Origin: JAJTFW01 sp964534995
Lineage (GTDB): Bacteria; Bacteroidota; Bacteroidia; AKYH767-A; OLB10
Direction: 5' to 3'
DNA: 16,242 nucleotides
NCBI GenBank assembly: GCA_964534995.1
Contig: CAZHSC010000076.1
Span: 1 to 16,242 of the forward strand
Positions 7,997 to 16,217 of the stretch are shown piece after piece. The translations under genes and the position numbers were made by a program. Position 1 is the stretch's first letter. Each line of letters opens with the position of its first letter. The notes below the pieces were generated by a model. That model searched no databases and was not told where the DNA came from. It saw nothing but the letters and a program-made list of their open reading frames with translations.

Positions 7997-9655
7997 TTAG
8001 TTTTTGACAAATTTCGTAGTCAAACTTTCAAATTCAGAGGAAAGCTCAATAAAATAAAGACCGTTTTCAGGTAACGCTACATCCAATTCAATACGGGAAG
8101 AGTTTTTCACGGAGGTGCTGAGTACACTTCTGCCATCGGCTGAATAGATATTTACCCGAATAAATTTATTTCTCGAAATGTGTTCACCATGTTCAATGTA
8201 GAGTAAAGTATGTGCCGGGTTAGGATAAACACGGAGGGGTGATTCCACAGGGGAAGAAGAAATTCCGGTCACTGTGTTTTTCATCTCCAGCCCACCCACA
8301 TAAAAACCAACGCCACAACCCAAACTGTATTGGTAAGCATAAGCGATCACGCCGCTATCTGCTTCCAGTTTATGTTGAACACTTGTAACAGGTATTTGCG
8401 CATACGACCATATCGAATCACCCGGATATGGGATAAAGTAAGAAGAAAGAGAATTTCCATCTAATTTCACAGTGGCCACACCGTTAGAAGGTGCGACTAA
8501 GTTAAGATAGCTTTGTTCACCCGGTGTAGAGTCAGGCACTATTTCGGTAGTATACCAGGTACTTTTAAGCAGTGCACTATCCGGATGAACTGAATAGGCG
8601 AAAAGGGAGCTGTAGAGGACGCTATCTTCCTGCTGATGGCGGGAGATCTGCACCAGACTGAAAGGATGATTTGCCTGCCAAACCCCCGGAGTGTCCAGCA
8701 GCACCCGAAAAACATCACCACGGTTTATAACATTGCTTATCCCATTTAAATTAATGACCGTGCTGTCATGAAACGCGATGGCCAATAATGAATCACCGGC
8801 TCTTGTAAGATGAGGTACCGTATGATAATTTTTACCCAGAAATTCATAGGCGAGCGGGTAGAAAAAAAAACCCGCCGATAAGCCCCAGGGAGCAGTGCCC
8901 ATTCCTGTACCAAATCCATACATTCCAGTTCTGGCAATGAATTTTCCTTGTTGCCCAATTGTAGAGTCTTGTGTTACTAAGCAAGGAGGATAGTATAATG
9001 GGAAATCAGGTGAATTGAGAGAGTTCCATGAAGATTCATAATAACCTCTTTCCTTTTGAAGAGGGATAGAGTAATAGTAATTTCCATTTAACAAAGGGTG
9101 AGGCCATTTAGGATAAACGTTAATAATTGAAGAGTCGTCAATTCCAACAAGCATAAGACTACTTCCATACTCAGTATAATAAGTACCTGTAAAAGGACTG
9201 GTGAAACTCTTAGTATATCCAATATCAATATTTGCGGTTCCTGCTAAATTCGAGGGTGGTATAAGTCTGCAGAAATAATGACCAGGATATCCAATGTCAG
9301 AAGGAAGCAGGCATTCATAAACCGTTATATTTTCAGATGCTTCTACATATACGAGTTTTTTTTGATTTAAAAGTAATCTTTGAATACAATTCTCGTCAAT
9401 AATCATAGTATCGATTTTAATAGTATCACAACCGCTATTGACTTTGATAAAGCTAGTTGTAATGTTCATTGACGAATCTCTGAATATTATTGTAGTAGGT
9501 GCATCTGAACAGATAATCAGATGATGAGGAGGAAGAACACAAGAATTTCCCTTTATAAAAAATTTACTTTGATAATTAATATTTTGGGAACTTGCATTAA
9601 AAATATTTAACGCAAGTACAATAGATAAGAGTATTATAACTTTCATAACCCACAT
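7997..9655 (-). CDS. Secreted surface protein, IgGFc-binding-like, with T9SS type A sorting domain
   Basis: This is a 552-residue predicted secreted protein. A signal peptide is clear if translation starts at the ATG at 9646 (MKVIILLSIVLALNIF...SSQ); the ATG at 9655 adds only MWV. The long middle region, with YTEYGSSLMLVGIDDSSIINV, HPFSLVQISR and GVIAYAYQYSLGCGVGFYVGG, resembles the IgGFc-binding N-terminal-like domain found in many Bacteroidota adhesin-like proteins. That is recognised by pattern and only moderately sure. The last 85 or so residues are a T9SS type A sorting domain (RVYPNPAHTLLYIE, NIYSADGRSVLST, LPENGLYFIELSS, KFVKN at the end), which targets proteins across the outer membrane and is usually removed. 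It lies 9 bp downstream of the LamG gene on the same strand and so is probably its operon partner. The DNA is visibly A+T-richer than the flanking plus-strand genes. Confidence 0.83.
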   Translation of the reverse strand: MWVMKVIILLSIVLALNIFNASSQNINYQSKFFIKGNSCVLPPHHLIICSDAPTTIIFRDSSMNITTSFIKVNSGCDTIKIDTMIIDENCIQRLLLNQKKLVYVEASENITVYECLLPSDIGYPGHYFCRLIPPSNLAGTANIDIGYTKSFTSPFTGTYYTEYGSSLMLVGIDDSSIINVYPKWPHPLLNGNYYYSIPLQKERGYYESSWNSLNSPDFPLYYPPCLVTQDSTIGQQGKFIARTGMYGFGTGMGTAPWGLSAGFFFYPLAYEFLGKNYHTVPHLTRAGDSLLAIAFHDSTVINLNGISNVINRGDVFRVLLDTPGVWQANHPFSLVQISRHQQEDSVLYSSLFAYSVHPDSALLKSTWYTTEIVPDSTPGEQSYLNLVAPSNGVATVKLDGNSLSSYFIPYPGDSIWSYAQIPVTSVQHKLEADSGVIAYAYQYSLGCGVGFYVGGLEMKNTVTGISSSPVESPLRVYPNPAHTLLYIEHGEHISRNKFIRVNIYSADGRSVLSTSVKNSSRIELDVALPENGLYFIELSSEFESLTTKFVKN

Positions 9656-9664
9656 GACTGGAAG

Positions 9665-12448
9665 TTATTTACAAATAAGCAAAGTACTTGCAGCTAACTT
9701 TTCATTCAACCTGAGAAAATAGCATCCGGAAGAAAGTTCACCCCAGTATTTAGCCGCGACCGACATGTTTCCAAATTCAGTAATTAATTTTCCTGAGAAG
9801 TCGACAATTTGCCCGGAACTAAAATTGTGACGATTCAACAAATCGTTTAAATCCCGGGCTTGGGGAAGAAGGTATCCGAAGGTCTTCGTGCTGTTCTTTG
9901 CAAGTGATTGTTCATTTGATTCAGCGATTCTTTCAATCACAGCATTGTTGCCGGCTTCCTGTATTTTTAAAACATAGGTGTTGTCACATTGAGAAGTAGA
10001 GGACCAGGTATCTCCCTGTAAAAAATCGAGCGTTCCATTCAGGTATCCTAACCCATAGATTACGCCATTGTTCCCGCACACAATATCCTTTTGCCAGGTA
10101 CCGATAAAAGTACTGATACCTTGTTTTAACCATTGATCAATGCCCGTAACACCACTTAATTTGGTTATGAAGAACCCGCGTGAATTGAGGTTGGGTATCC
10201 AACCTGAAGAGAAGTTAGTATTAACAGGGACACCAATATTAGAAGTATTCACAATCCCAGTAGCAATAAAATCACCATTGGAATCAGCAATAATCTTTGT
10301 TGCTCTGGAGTCACCGTTACCACCGATGTATCTGCCACTGCCGGTAATAACAGATGAAGTCGCGGGATTGAACAAAAATGTAAAAGCATTCGACCATAAT
10401 CCGGCAACTCCCTGAGGCACATTCGGCACGATTATATTCGCATTATAGGTGACATCACAATCAGCATAAAAGCCCCCCACGCATAAAATGCCGGCATTGT
10501 TTTGATCAATAGTAGTAAATTTCATTACTTCTGTTTGATTACCATTTGAAGGTTGAAATGTAAATGTGTTATTGACGATTTGAGTGTTAAGATCATAATC
10601 AATTATATTATTATTATTCATATTTGAAATTAGAAAGACTCGATCTAAATTTCCTGTTAGCAAACTATTAATACTAAAATCAGAAATGTTTGTTAAAAAA
10701 TTTTGAACAAGAAAAGGTAAAGTAATGGTATTAAGAGTAATATTGTAACGAATAAAATAATAAAACCCGGTTCCACTTTCCTGATAGAGAATATACCAGT
10801 TTAATCCATTTACATCTGTTTTTGAAGTAATAATTTCATCTCCAGTATTGCTTCCTGTAACGGGTACAGATGAGAGTAGGGAGCCGGTGGAGGGGTCATA
10901 GGTTTCTATCGTAATGCCGGTATTGGTTTGTGAAGCAACAAGCAAACGGTTAGCCATATTATCAAAAGAAACAGCCTTATAAATAACAGTTGGTGTATTG
11001 GAGTTATTCGCCCAACGCACATTACCACAAGGATCATAAGAGGCTATAAATCCCGAGCCTGTATTGGGAGTTCCCTGTATGATTCCGTTTGGATAAATGA
11101 TTTGATGATCTGCATACCCCACAAAATAGACATTGTCAGTTAAGTCGGTAGTAATTTCGCAGGGACGCTGAGAACCTAAACCAGACATCCATCTGGGATA
11201 GGCCGAGGTGTTTGGGTACAATTCAAAATCATCCACAAAAAAATAATAAATTGAATTCCCGTTTTGGGTCCCTTCTACTTTCACAACTAAATGTGATAAA
11301 AGATTGGCATTGGCAGGGGCAATGAATGAGTAAGAGTATTGGTTCCAATTGCACCCATTGTTGATGATAATATTATTTAAAGGATAGCCTAACCCGGCAT
11401 TGGGCGTATCCCAAAGTTCAAATTTTAATGAAGTGGGATTGATTGGAAAGGGAAACTGGTTATTGCTTACGCATAAACCTCTAAATTGCAAAGTATAGGT
11501 TGTATGAGGCACCAAAGGCGAAATTAATTCAGTTCTGATTCCGTCAACATTCCCTTGTTGATAAGACAATACACTATAATGATCATTAACTACCGTCGGA
11601 CTATTCCAGGTGTCAATACCTCCAACACAGAAAGGGGTGAAATTTTGAGTAATGAAATTATTTGGAATACCATAATTCGCACTAAATGGATTTCTTCCAT
11701 AGTAGGCAGGATTCCCGGCTACCACGCACCAGTTCACTACTTCGTTGGAAGACCCCTGTGGAGTGCAACCATCAAATGCCAGATTAGGGTAAGAGCCCGC
11801 AACTGGACCTCCCTGACTATTTTCCTGTTCAAAATCGCCGTTGCAAATTAAATTATCGTTGGTACAATATGGTAAAACAGCAGAAGCATTACAAAGTGGA
11901 TCAGCTGAAGGCTCAATCACGAGCAAATCACATGCTTCCATTTGACAAATTGAAGTATAAAACCGCGGTCCATTATTGACAGGATTTCCATGTTGAGGAA
12001 TGATGAGTCCATGATGCAAATAGGGACTCGCATCGAGAATGACATTTCCCGGTGTTTGTTCGAACGACCAGGCAGCTACCAGGCCTGTTAAAGTACTTAA
12101 ACAGCGATGCATATCAATTAGTATATCTGCATTATTTCTGGCAAAATTCCAAATTCTGATATACTCTATTTTTCCTTGTAAGGCAGATGTAGATGATAAA
12201 TTATTGTCCATTCCAACTCTTAAGAAATTAGGAGTAGTTAAAGAAGGACTTCCATTGATGACACTGGAAGAAATGAAATTGCCGTCAAGAAAAAACGATA
12301 AATCATTCAAAGTTCTCTTTACTGCAACATGGTGACAACGTCCATCGAAAATAGAAATCACAGGTAAGCCTGGCCAGTTAACAAGAGTAGAAAAATAAGA
12401 TGTCCCATTTATAGTCATTGAAATTCTTCCTGCAGAATCAACACTCAA
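9665..12448 (-). CDS. LamG-domain T9SS-type surface protein, C-terminal part after a frameshift
   Basis: This 927-residue frame has no signal peptide and starts, if at all, at a TTG inside a LamG domain. It is the continuation of the fragment at 12445-12690; adding one G to the G8 tract joins them into one protein of about 1,008 residues. Order in this part: rest of a LamG/concanavalin-like domain (to about 150, ending IRIWNFARN, TGLVAAWSFEQTPGN); a Cys-containing linker; a galactose-binding-like module starting LICNGDFE at about 201; then beta-propeller-like repeats with pairs such as NVYFVGYAD and GFIASYDPCGNVRW. The C-terminus, GQIVDFSGKLITEF to LSSGCYFLRLNEKL, resembles a divergent T9SS sorting domain. 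Ligand and role are unknown; a cell-surface adhesin-like protein is the reasonable guess. Downstream is the second island gene. Confidence 0.82.
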   Translation of the reverse strand: MSVDSAGRISMTINGTSYFSTLVNWPGLPVISIFDGRCHHVAVKRTLNDLSFFLDGNFISSSVINGSPSLTTPNFLRVGMDNNLSSTSALQGKIEYIRIWNFARNNADILIDMHRCLSTLTGLVAAWSFEQTPGNVILDASPYLHHGLIIPQHGNPVNNGPRFYTSICQMEACDLLVIEPSADPLCNASAVLPYCTNDNLICNGDFEQENSQGGPVAGSYPNLAFDGCTPQGSSNEVVNWCVVAGNPAYYGRNPFSANYGIPNNFITQNFTPFCVGGIDTWNSPTVVNDHYSVLSYQQGNVDGIRTELISPLVPHTTYTLQFRGLCVSNNQFPFPINPTSLKFELWDTPNAGLGYPLNNIIINNGCNWNQYSYSFIAPANANLLSHLVVKVEGTQNGNSIYYFFVDDFELYPNTSAYPRWMSGLGSQRPCEITTDLTDNVYFVGYADHQIIYPNGIIQGTPNTGSGFIASYDPCGNVRWANNSNTPTVIYKAVSFDNMANRLLVASQTNTGITIETYDPSTGSLLSSVPVTGSNTGDEIITSKTDVNGLNWYILYQESGTGFYYFIRYNITLNTITLPFLVQNFLTNISDFSINSLLTGNLDRVFLISNMNNNNIIDYDLNTQIVNNTFTFQPSNGNQTEVMKFTTIDQNNAGILCVGGFYADCDVTYNANIIVPNVPQGVAGLWSNAFTFLFNPATSSVITGSGRYIGGNGDSRATKIIADSNGDFIATGIVNTSNIGVPVNTNFSSGWIPNLNSRGFFITKLSGVTGIDQWLKQGISTFIGTWQKDIVCGNNGVIYGLGYLNGTLDFLQGDTWSSTSQCDNTYVLKIQEAGNNAVIERIAESNEQSLAKNSTKTFGYLLPQARDLNDLLNRHNFSSGQIVDFSGKLITEFGNMSVAAKYWGELSSGCYFLRLNEKLAASTLLICK

Positions 12449-12690
12449 TAAATACCCCCCCCACTTAAATCATTGTTAGTCAATACAGTATGAAAGCCAG
12501 CGTTTTTTTGATTTAATGCAACGATAGCTTCGATTGTAAAGTCACTGGTACCTAAGTCTAAATCTTGATAAGGGTTAATGACGAACCAGTCGTCTACACC
12601 ATCAAAGGAGAGATTTTGATTTTGAGAATTAGCAATTCCTGAAATTAATGTTAAGAGTACAATGGATAAGTAAACGAAGAGCTTTTTCAT
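12445..12690 (-). CDS. N-terminal fragment of the LamG surface protein (frameshifted)
   Basis: The 81-residue fragment starts MKKLFVYLSIVLLTLISG, a clear signal peptide ending near NSQ. It continues with the first strands of a LamG domain (NLSFDGVDDWFVINPYQDLD, then FTIEAIVALNQ), ending DLSGGGIY at a TGA at 12445. With nine instead of eight Gs in the tract at 12455-12462 the frame would read GGGYLLSVDSAG and continue into the 927-residue frame. The start at 12690 is preferred over the ATG at 12717, because the -7 promoter box at 12715-12722 overlaps the latter. As sequenced, the protein would be truncated early. Confidence 0.85.
   Translation of the reverse strand: MKKLFVYLSIVLLTLISGIANSQNQNLSFDGVDDWFVINPYQDLDLGTSDFTIEAIVALNQKNAGFHTVLTNNDLSGGGIY
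12455..12462 (-). other. G8 homopolymer at the frameshift point
   Basis: Eight consecutive C on the plus strand (G8 on the coding strand) sit at the point where the LamG reading frame breaks. A ninth G restores one uninterrupted frame. This is either a slippage-prone contingency tract or a read or assembly length error; the sequence alone cannot decide. Confidence 0.85.
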
Positions 12691-12714
12691 TGGATAGAGG
12701 TTTGGTTGGTTAAT

Positions 12715-12744
12715 CAAATGTAATAAGAAATTTTCATTTTACAA
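12715..12744 (-). promoter_or_regulatory. Bacteroidota-type promoter for the two surface-protein genes
   Basis: On the minus strand, TTG (12744-12742) is followed after 19 bp by TACATTTG (12722-12715). This matches the Bacteroidota -33/-7 arrangement with TAnnTTTG. Transcription would start roughly at 12709, leaving a leader of about 20 bp before the ATG at 12690 and excluding the ATG at 12717. It would drive both minus-strand island genes. Confidence 0.65.
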
Positions 12745-12799
12745 CTAATGCTAAGTAAAATATAGGTTAGAGCCTGTATGATCTGAAAGTAAATACTAA

Positions 12800-12943
12800 C
12801 AACTCGCCATCCCCACCAACGAGCATTACCTCCCCTTACTCTACACCCTCGCGCTACAGGATAAAAAGGACCAACTCAGCTTCTTCAATGAAAAGACCGT
12901 GATGGGATCAGTTTCCATGCGGTCGGTGTTGTTGGGAGAATAA
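12800..12943 (+). pseudogene. Orphan copy of the 3' end of the DODA gene
   Basis: These 144 bp match 7852-7995 with 8 mismatches by eye and no gaps, and encode residues 244-290 and the stop of the DODA protein. Six mismatches are synonymous third-position changes (for example TAT/TAC, CTT/CTA, ACG/ACC); the other two fall in one codon near the end (AGT versus GGA, Ser to Gly). An in-frame TAA directly precedes the homology (12797-12799), so there is no start and no product. The two copies are in the same orientation and bracket the minus-strand surface-protein island, whose span is 7996-12799. Confidence 0.93.
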
Positions 12944-13108
12944 TAAAAAAAAGAGCTTTTACGTTCTAGCAGCGAATGTAAAGCACAGTTTCAGAAAGTG
13001 GAGTTAAGACCTCTCTTCCTTGAAATTTAATGTGTTAAATGACACGGATAAAGCCTTACCTGTCAGGGCCTGCCGGTTGGGATCATCAGTGCCAAGCCTG
13101 AAATGTAT

Positions 13109-13116
13109 TAATTTTG
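13109..13116 (+). promoter_or_regulatory. Bacteroidota-type -7 element before the PBP1A gene
   Basis: TAATTTTG matches TAnnTTTG and ends 7 bp before the ATG at 13124, implying a very short or absent leader. No -33 TTG is found at about 19-bp spacing. Confidence rests on the -7 match and its position. The preceding stretch 12944-13108 holds no gene that I can see. Confidence 0.45.
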
Positions 13117-13123
13117 CTCCTCC

Positions 13124-15340
13124 ATGGCAAAAACATCCGCCTCCTTCTCTAATTATGTAAAGTATGTGTGGGTCATTTTTTTCGCACCCTTGCTATTTGT
13201 CTTCATGGTGGTGGCGCTCACCGCCTGGGGCCTTTTCGGTGACCTGCCCACTTTTGAAGAACTTGAGAATCCCAACAGCAGCCTGGCCAGTGAAGTATAT
13301 TCGGCTGACATGAAAACACTGGGAAAGTACTATTTCCAGAACCGTGTGAATATTCATTACAACGAACTTTCGCCAAACCTGGTAAATGCCCTGAAGGCTA
13401 CCGAAGACATACGATTTGAGGAACATTCGGGTGTTGATATCAAAGGCTTGTTGCGTGTGTTTGTAAAGACCATCATCCTGCAACAGGACGCGGGAGGAGG
13501 AAGTACCATCACCCAGCAATTGGCGAAGAACCTTTTTCCGAGGGAAGACATGAATAAGGTGAAGCTGATCCTTCGTAAAATCAAGGAATGGATCATCGCC
13601 GTGAAACTGGAACGGAATTATACCAAACAGGAAATTCTGGCCATGTACCTCAATACAGTGGAGTTTGGCAACAATGCTTTCGGCATTAAATCGGCAGCCA
13701 CTACTTATTTTTCCAAAGAACCCATCGCCCTGAATACTGAAGAAGCCGCCCTGCTGATCGGTTTACTGCAGGCCCCTTCGAGGTATAATCCCGTACGCAA
13801 TCCTCAAAACGCAACTTTCCGCAGAAATACGGTAATAGGCCAGCTGGCAAAGTACCGGTACATCAGCGATACACAGAAAGATTCACTGCTGAAGATTCCC
13901 ATTAAGCTGAATTTCCGGCAGGAAGGACATACCGAAGGCCTGGCCCAGTATTTCAGGGAAGTGTTAAGGCAGGACCTGCTGCGCTGGTGTAAAGAACATA
14001 CAAAGGCAGACGGAAAGCCCTATAACCTCTACCGTGACGGACTTCGGATATACACCACGATAGACACCCGCATGCAGCGCTATGCCGAAGAAGCCGTAAA
14101 GGAACATATGTCGGAGTTGCAGAAGTCGTTTTATGAACATTGGAAAGGACGTGTAGCCTGGGCCGATCAGCCGCAGATCATTGAAGAGGCCATGAAAAAA
14201 AGCGATCGTTACCGCATGATGAAGGATACCGGCGCCACGGAGGCGGATATTAAAAAGGCATTTAACAAAAAAACGGAGATGAAGGTGTTCACCTGGATGG
14301 GCGAACGTGATACGATGATGACTCCGCTGGATTCTATTAAGCATTATAAGATGTTTTACCAGACCGGCTTTATGTCAATGGAACCCCAAACCGGCTACGT
14401 GCGTGCCTGGGTGGGAGGTAATAATTATAAATATTTCCAGTATGATCATGTAAAAGAAGGAAAGCGGCAGGTGGGCTCAACGTTTAAACCCTTCCTCTAT
14501 ACCCTGGCTATGCAGGAAGGATATTCACCCTGTTATGAAGTGCCCAATACGCCGGTCACCATCATTGATGAAACGGGCGTGCCCTGGACGCCTTCCAATT
14601 CCGATGGCAAGTACGGAGGCATGCTCTCACTCAAAGAAGCCCTTGCCGAATCCATCAATTGTATTTCCGCTTACCTCATGAAGCAGTTTGGTCCTGAGCC
14701 TGTGGTACAGGTAGCCCGTAAAATGGGCATCACATCACCGCTGGAACCCTATCCTTCCATTGCCCTGGGTACAGCCGATGTTTCTGTATTTGAAATGGTG
14801 GCCGCCTACAGCACAATTGCCAACAAAGGCGTATATACGGAGCCACAATATATTTTAAGAATTGAAGATAAGAATGGGGTGGTGTTACAGGATTTTGTAC
14901 CCCGCAAGGTAGAGGCCATCAGTGAAGAAACGGCTTATCTGATGCTCGACCTGATGAAAGGAGTTACGCTTTTCGGAACCGGAGCAAGGCTCAGAGGATC
15001 CAAATATGGATTTACCAATCCGATTGCCGGTAAAACAGGAACCACTCAAAATAACAGCGACGGTTGGTTTGTGGGTATTACACCCGAACTGGTAAGCGGG
15101 GCATGGGCGGGATGTGAAGACAGATCGGTGCACTTCCGTACCACACAATTGGGGCAGGGCGCCAATACCGCCTTACCTGTATGGGGTTTGTATATGAAAA
15201 AAGTGTATGCCGATCCCACGCTCATCTATTCAAAAGGGGATTTTGAAAAGCCCGAAAAGCCCCTTGGCGTTGAACTCGATTGCAAGAAATATAAAAACCC
15301 CGTGCAGCAGCAAAACGGGGGAGATGATTTCGGGATTTGA
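13124..15340 (+). CDS. Class A penicillin-binding protein (PBP1A type)
   Basis: This 738-residue bifunctional peptidoglycan synthase is anchored in the inner membrane by one N-terminal segment (about 14-38). The GT51 transglycosylase domain (about 60-240) polymerises lipid II glycan. It shows ATEDIRFEEHSG with catalytic E94, then GGGSTITQQLAKNLF and EILAMYLNTVEFGNNAFG. The transpeptidase domain (about 410-680) carries the three penicillin-binding motifs: STFK with nucleophile S452, SIN at 510-512 and KTGT at 637-640. All catalytic residues are present and the length is normal. The N-terminus is MAKTSASFSNYVKYVWVIFF; the ATG at 13124 gives a short basic cytoplasmic tail before the membrane segment. 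It appears to be a single-gene unit, preceded by a TAnnTTTG box and followed by repeats without genes. Confidence 0.96.
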   Translation: MAKTSASFSNYVKYVWVIFFAPLLFVFMVVALTAWGLFGDLPTFEELENPNSSLASEVYSADMKTLGKYYFQNRVNIHYNELSPNLVNALKATEDIRFEEHSGVDIKGLLRVFVKTIILQQDAGGGSTITQQLAKNLFPREDMNKVKLILRKIKEWIIAVKLERNYTKQEILAMYLNTVEFGNNAFGIKSAATTYFSKEPIALNTEEAALLIGLLQAPSRYNPVRNPQNATFRRNTVIGQLAKYRYISDTQKDSLLKIPIKLNFRQEGHTEGLAQYFREVLRQDLLRWCKEHTKADGKPYNLYRDGLRIYTTIDTRMQRYAEEAVKEHMSELQKSFYEHWKGRVAWADQPQIIEEAMKKSDRYRMMKDTGATEADIKKAFNKKTEMKVFTWMGERDTMMTPLDSIKHYKMFYQTGFMSMEPQTGYVRAWVGGNNYKYFQYDHVKEGKRQVGSTFKPFLYTLAMQEGYSPCYEVPNTPVTIIDETGVPWTPSNSDGKYGGMLSLKEALAESINCISAYLMKQFGPEPVVQVARKMGITSPLEPYPSIALGTADVSVFEMVAAYSTIANKGVYTEPQYILRIEDKNGVVLQDFVPRKVEAISEETAYLMLDLMKGVTLFGTGARLRGSKYGFTNPIAGKTGTTQNNSDGWFVGITPELVSGAWAGCEDRSVHFRTTQLGQGANTALPVWGLYMKKVYADPTLIYSKGDFEKPEKPLGVELDCKKYKNPVQQQNGGDDFGI

Positions 15341-15413
15341 AGATGTGCTGATTTGAAAACGGGGTAATTTGAAAATGAAATAATGACACAGGAATCCTTT
15401 GCGGGCTTTGCGC

Positions 15414-15605
15414 CTCTCGGGCGGGTCCGCTTCGTTTTCCATTCGGGATCTTCACTTCGTTACGATCTGCGACCTCCGCGCCTCCGCGCTTCCGCGAGAA
15501 ACCTTTCACGCCTCCCGGGCGGGTCAGCTTCGCTTTCCACCCGGGATCTTTACTTCGTTTCGATTTGCGATCTCAGCGCCTTGCGAGATACAAACCTGCG
15601 TCTCA
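15414..15605. repeat. 98-bp repeat units, first block
   Basis: One full and one nearly full unit start at 15414 and 15512, exactly 98 bp apart. Each begins CTCNCGGGCGGG and continues through CGGGATCTTNACTTCGTT. It ends with Ala/Pro-codon-like CCTCCGCG runs and the GAGAAACCTTTCACGC segment. The second unit diverges in its final third. A second block of the same unit lies at 15943-16215. Frames crossing the block (15383-15769, 15399-15896) encode only repeat sequence and are not called as genes. Confidence 0.87.
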
Positions 15606-15610
15606 CTACG

Positions 15611-15635
15611 CGTCCTGCGAGAAGAAATCTATGGG
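15611..15635 (+). repeat. Left copy of a 25-bp module border
   Basis: This 25-bp segment starts CGTCCTGCGAGAAG and ends CTATGGG. It recurs without mismatch at 16218-16242, where the window ends. It directly precedes two hairpins and marks the join between the 98-bp units and the hairpin segment of a composite module about 607 bp long. Confidence 0.8.
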
Positions 15636-15647
15636 GGCTTTGCCCCC
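15633..15647. terminator. GC-rich hairpin, terminator-like
   Basis: GGGGGC and GCCCCC pair around a TTT loop, followed by TTT. It resembles a weak intrinsic terminator on the plus strand, but it lies about 290 bp after the PBP1A stop and within repeat DNA, so a role for that gene is uncertain. Confidence 0.35.
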
Positions 15648-15658
15648 TTTCACCCCCA

Positions 15659-15688
15659 GTTACTTTTTCTCTTGATAGAAAAAGTAAC
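15659..15688. repeat. Perfect 12-bp hairpin
   Basis: GTTACTTTTTCT (15659-15670) is the exact reverse complement of AGAAAAAGTAAC (15677-15688), with a CTTGAT loop. A conserved-looking segment follows (CAAAAAGATCAAGG and on to about 15770). From memory, this hairpin and the segment after it recur in intergenic repeats and spurious hypothetical proteins of many Bacteroidota; I could not verify that here. No U-run follows on either strand in terminator position. Confidence 0.75.
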
Positions 15689-15942
15689 CAAAAAGATCAA
15701 GGCCTGCACCACCTCCTTTTCGCTTACTGCGAAATTTATTCCGTTTGCTACGGGTGGGGCTCAGGGTGATCTCCTCAAATACTTTCGGAGCTTCCCCTCG
15801 CCTTATCCACCCTCCACTGCACAGAATAAACTGGAGGTGCTGAGGGCCGGTTTAATTTTTTCAGAGAGCAATTCTCTGTTTCAATTCGTATCATAAAGAA
15901 AATTCAGGCAGTTCATTTGAAGAACCTTTGCGGGCGCTGCGT
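15689..15942. other. Gene-free segment within the repeat region
   Basis: I see no gene with coding character here. The stretch contains a small perfect hairpin (CAGAGA at 15862-15867 and TCTCTG at 15873-15878) and a CCTCCA/TGGAGG pair around 15810-15836. Frames open through it also span the 98-bp repeats and give low-complexity or repeat-derived products. Confidence 0.5.
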
Positions 15943-16215
15943 CTCCCGGGCGGGTCAGCTTTGCATTCCACCCGGGATCTTCACTTCGTTACGATCCGCG
16001 ACCTCCGCGCCTCCGCGCCTCCGCGAGAAACCTTTCACGCCTCCCGGGCGGGTCAGCTTTGCATTCCACCCGGGATCTTCACTTCGTTACGATCCGCGAC
16101 CTCCGCGCCTCCGCGCCTCCGCGAGAAACCTTTCACGCCTTCCGGGCGGGTCAGCTTCGCTTTTCACACGGGATCTTCACTTCGTTTCGATCTGCGCGAA
16201 ATCCTCCGCAATCTC
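15943..16215. repeat. 98-bp tandem repeats, second block, about 2.8 copies
   Basis: Units start at 15943, 16041 and 16139; the first two are nearly identical and the third diverges towards its end. Each unit contains an imperfect 10-bp hairpin (TCCCGGGCGG at 15944-15953 against CCACCCGGGA at 15968-15977, one mismatch). Each also contains GGATC and GATCC arms around TTCACTTCGTT. The shared 17-mer GCGCCTCCGCGAGAAAC occurs here and in the 84-bp units at the left end of the window (230-246). No spacers are present, so it is not CRISPR. Confidence 0.9.
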
Positions 16216-16217
16216 CG

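Noticed and set aside
7996..12799. Insertion sequence or integrative element with its own recombinase
   Set aside because: The island contains only two surface-protein genes. No transposase or integrase frame and no terminal inverted repeats were seen, although the flanking duplication does indicate an insertion event.
15659..15688. Intrinsic terminator for the PBP1A gene
   Set aside because: The stem is perfect but A/T-rich, is over 300 bp from the stop codon and is not followed by a U-run. It is better explained as part of the dispersed repeat.
15383..15896. Two overlapping plus-strand frames of 128 and 165 codons after the PBP1A gene
   Set aside because: Both run through the 98-bp repeats and the hairpin segment, overlap each other in different frames, and show no domain. 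They are most likely repeat-derived.
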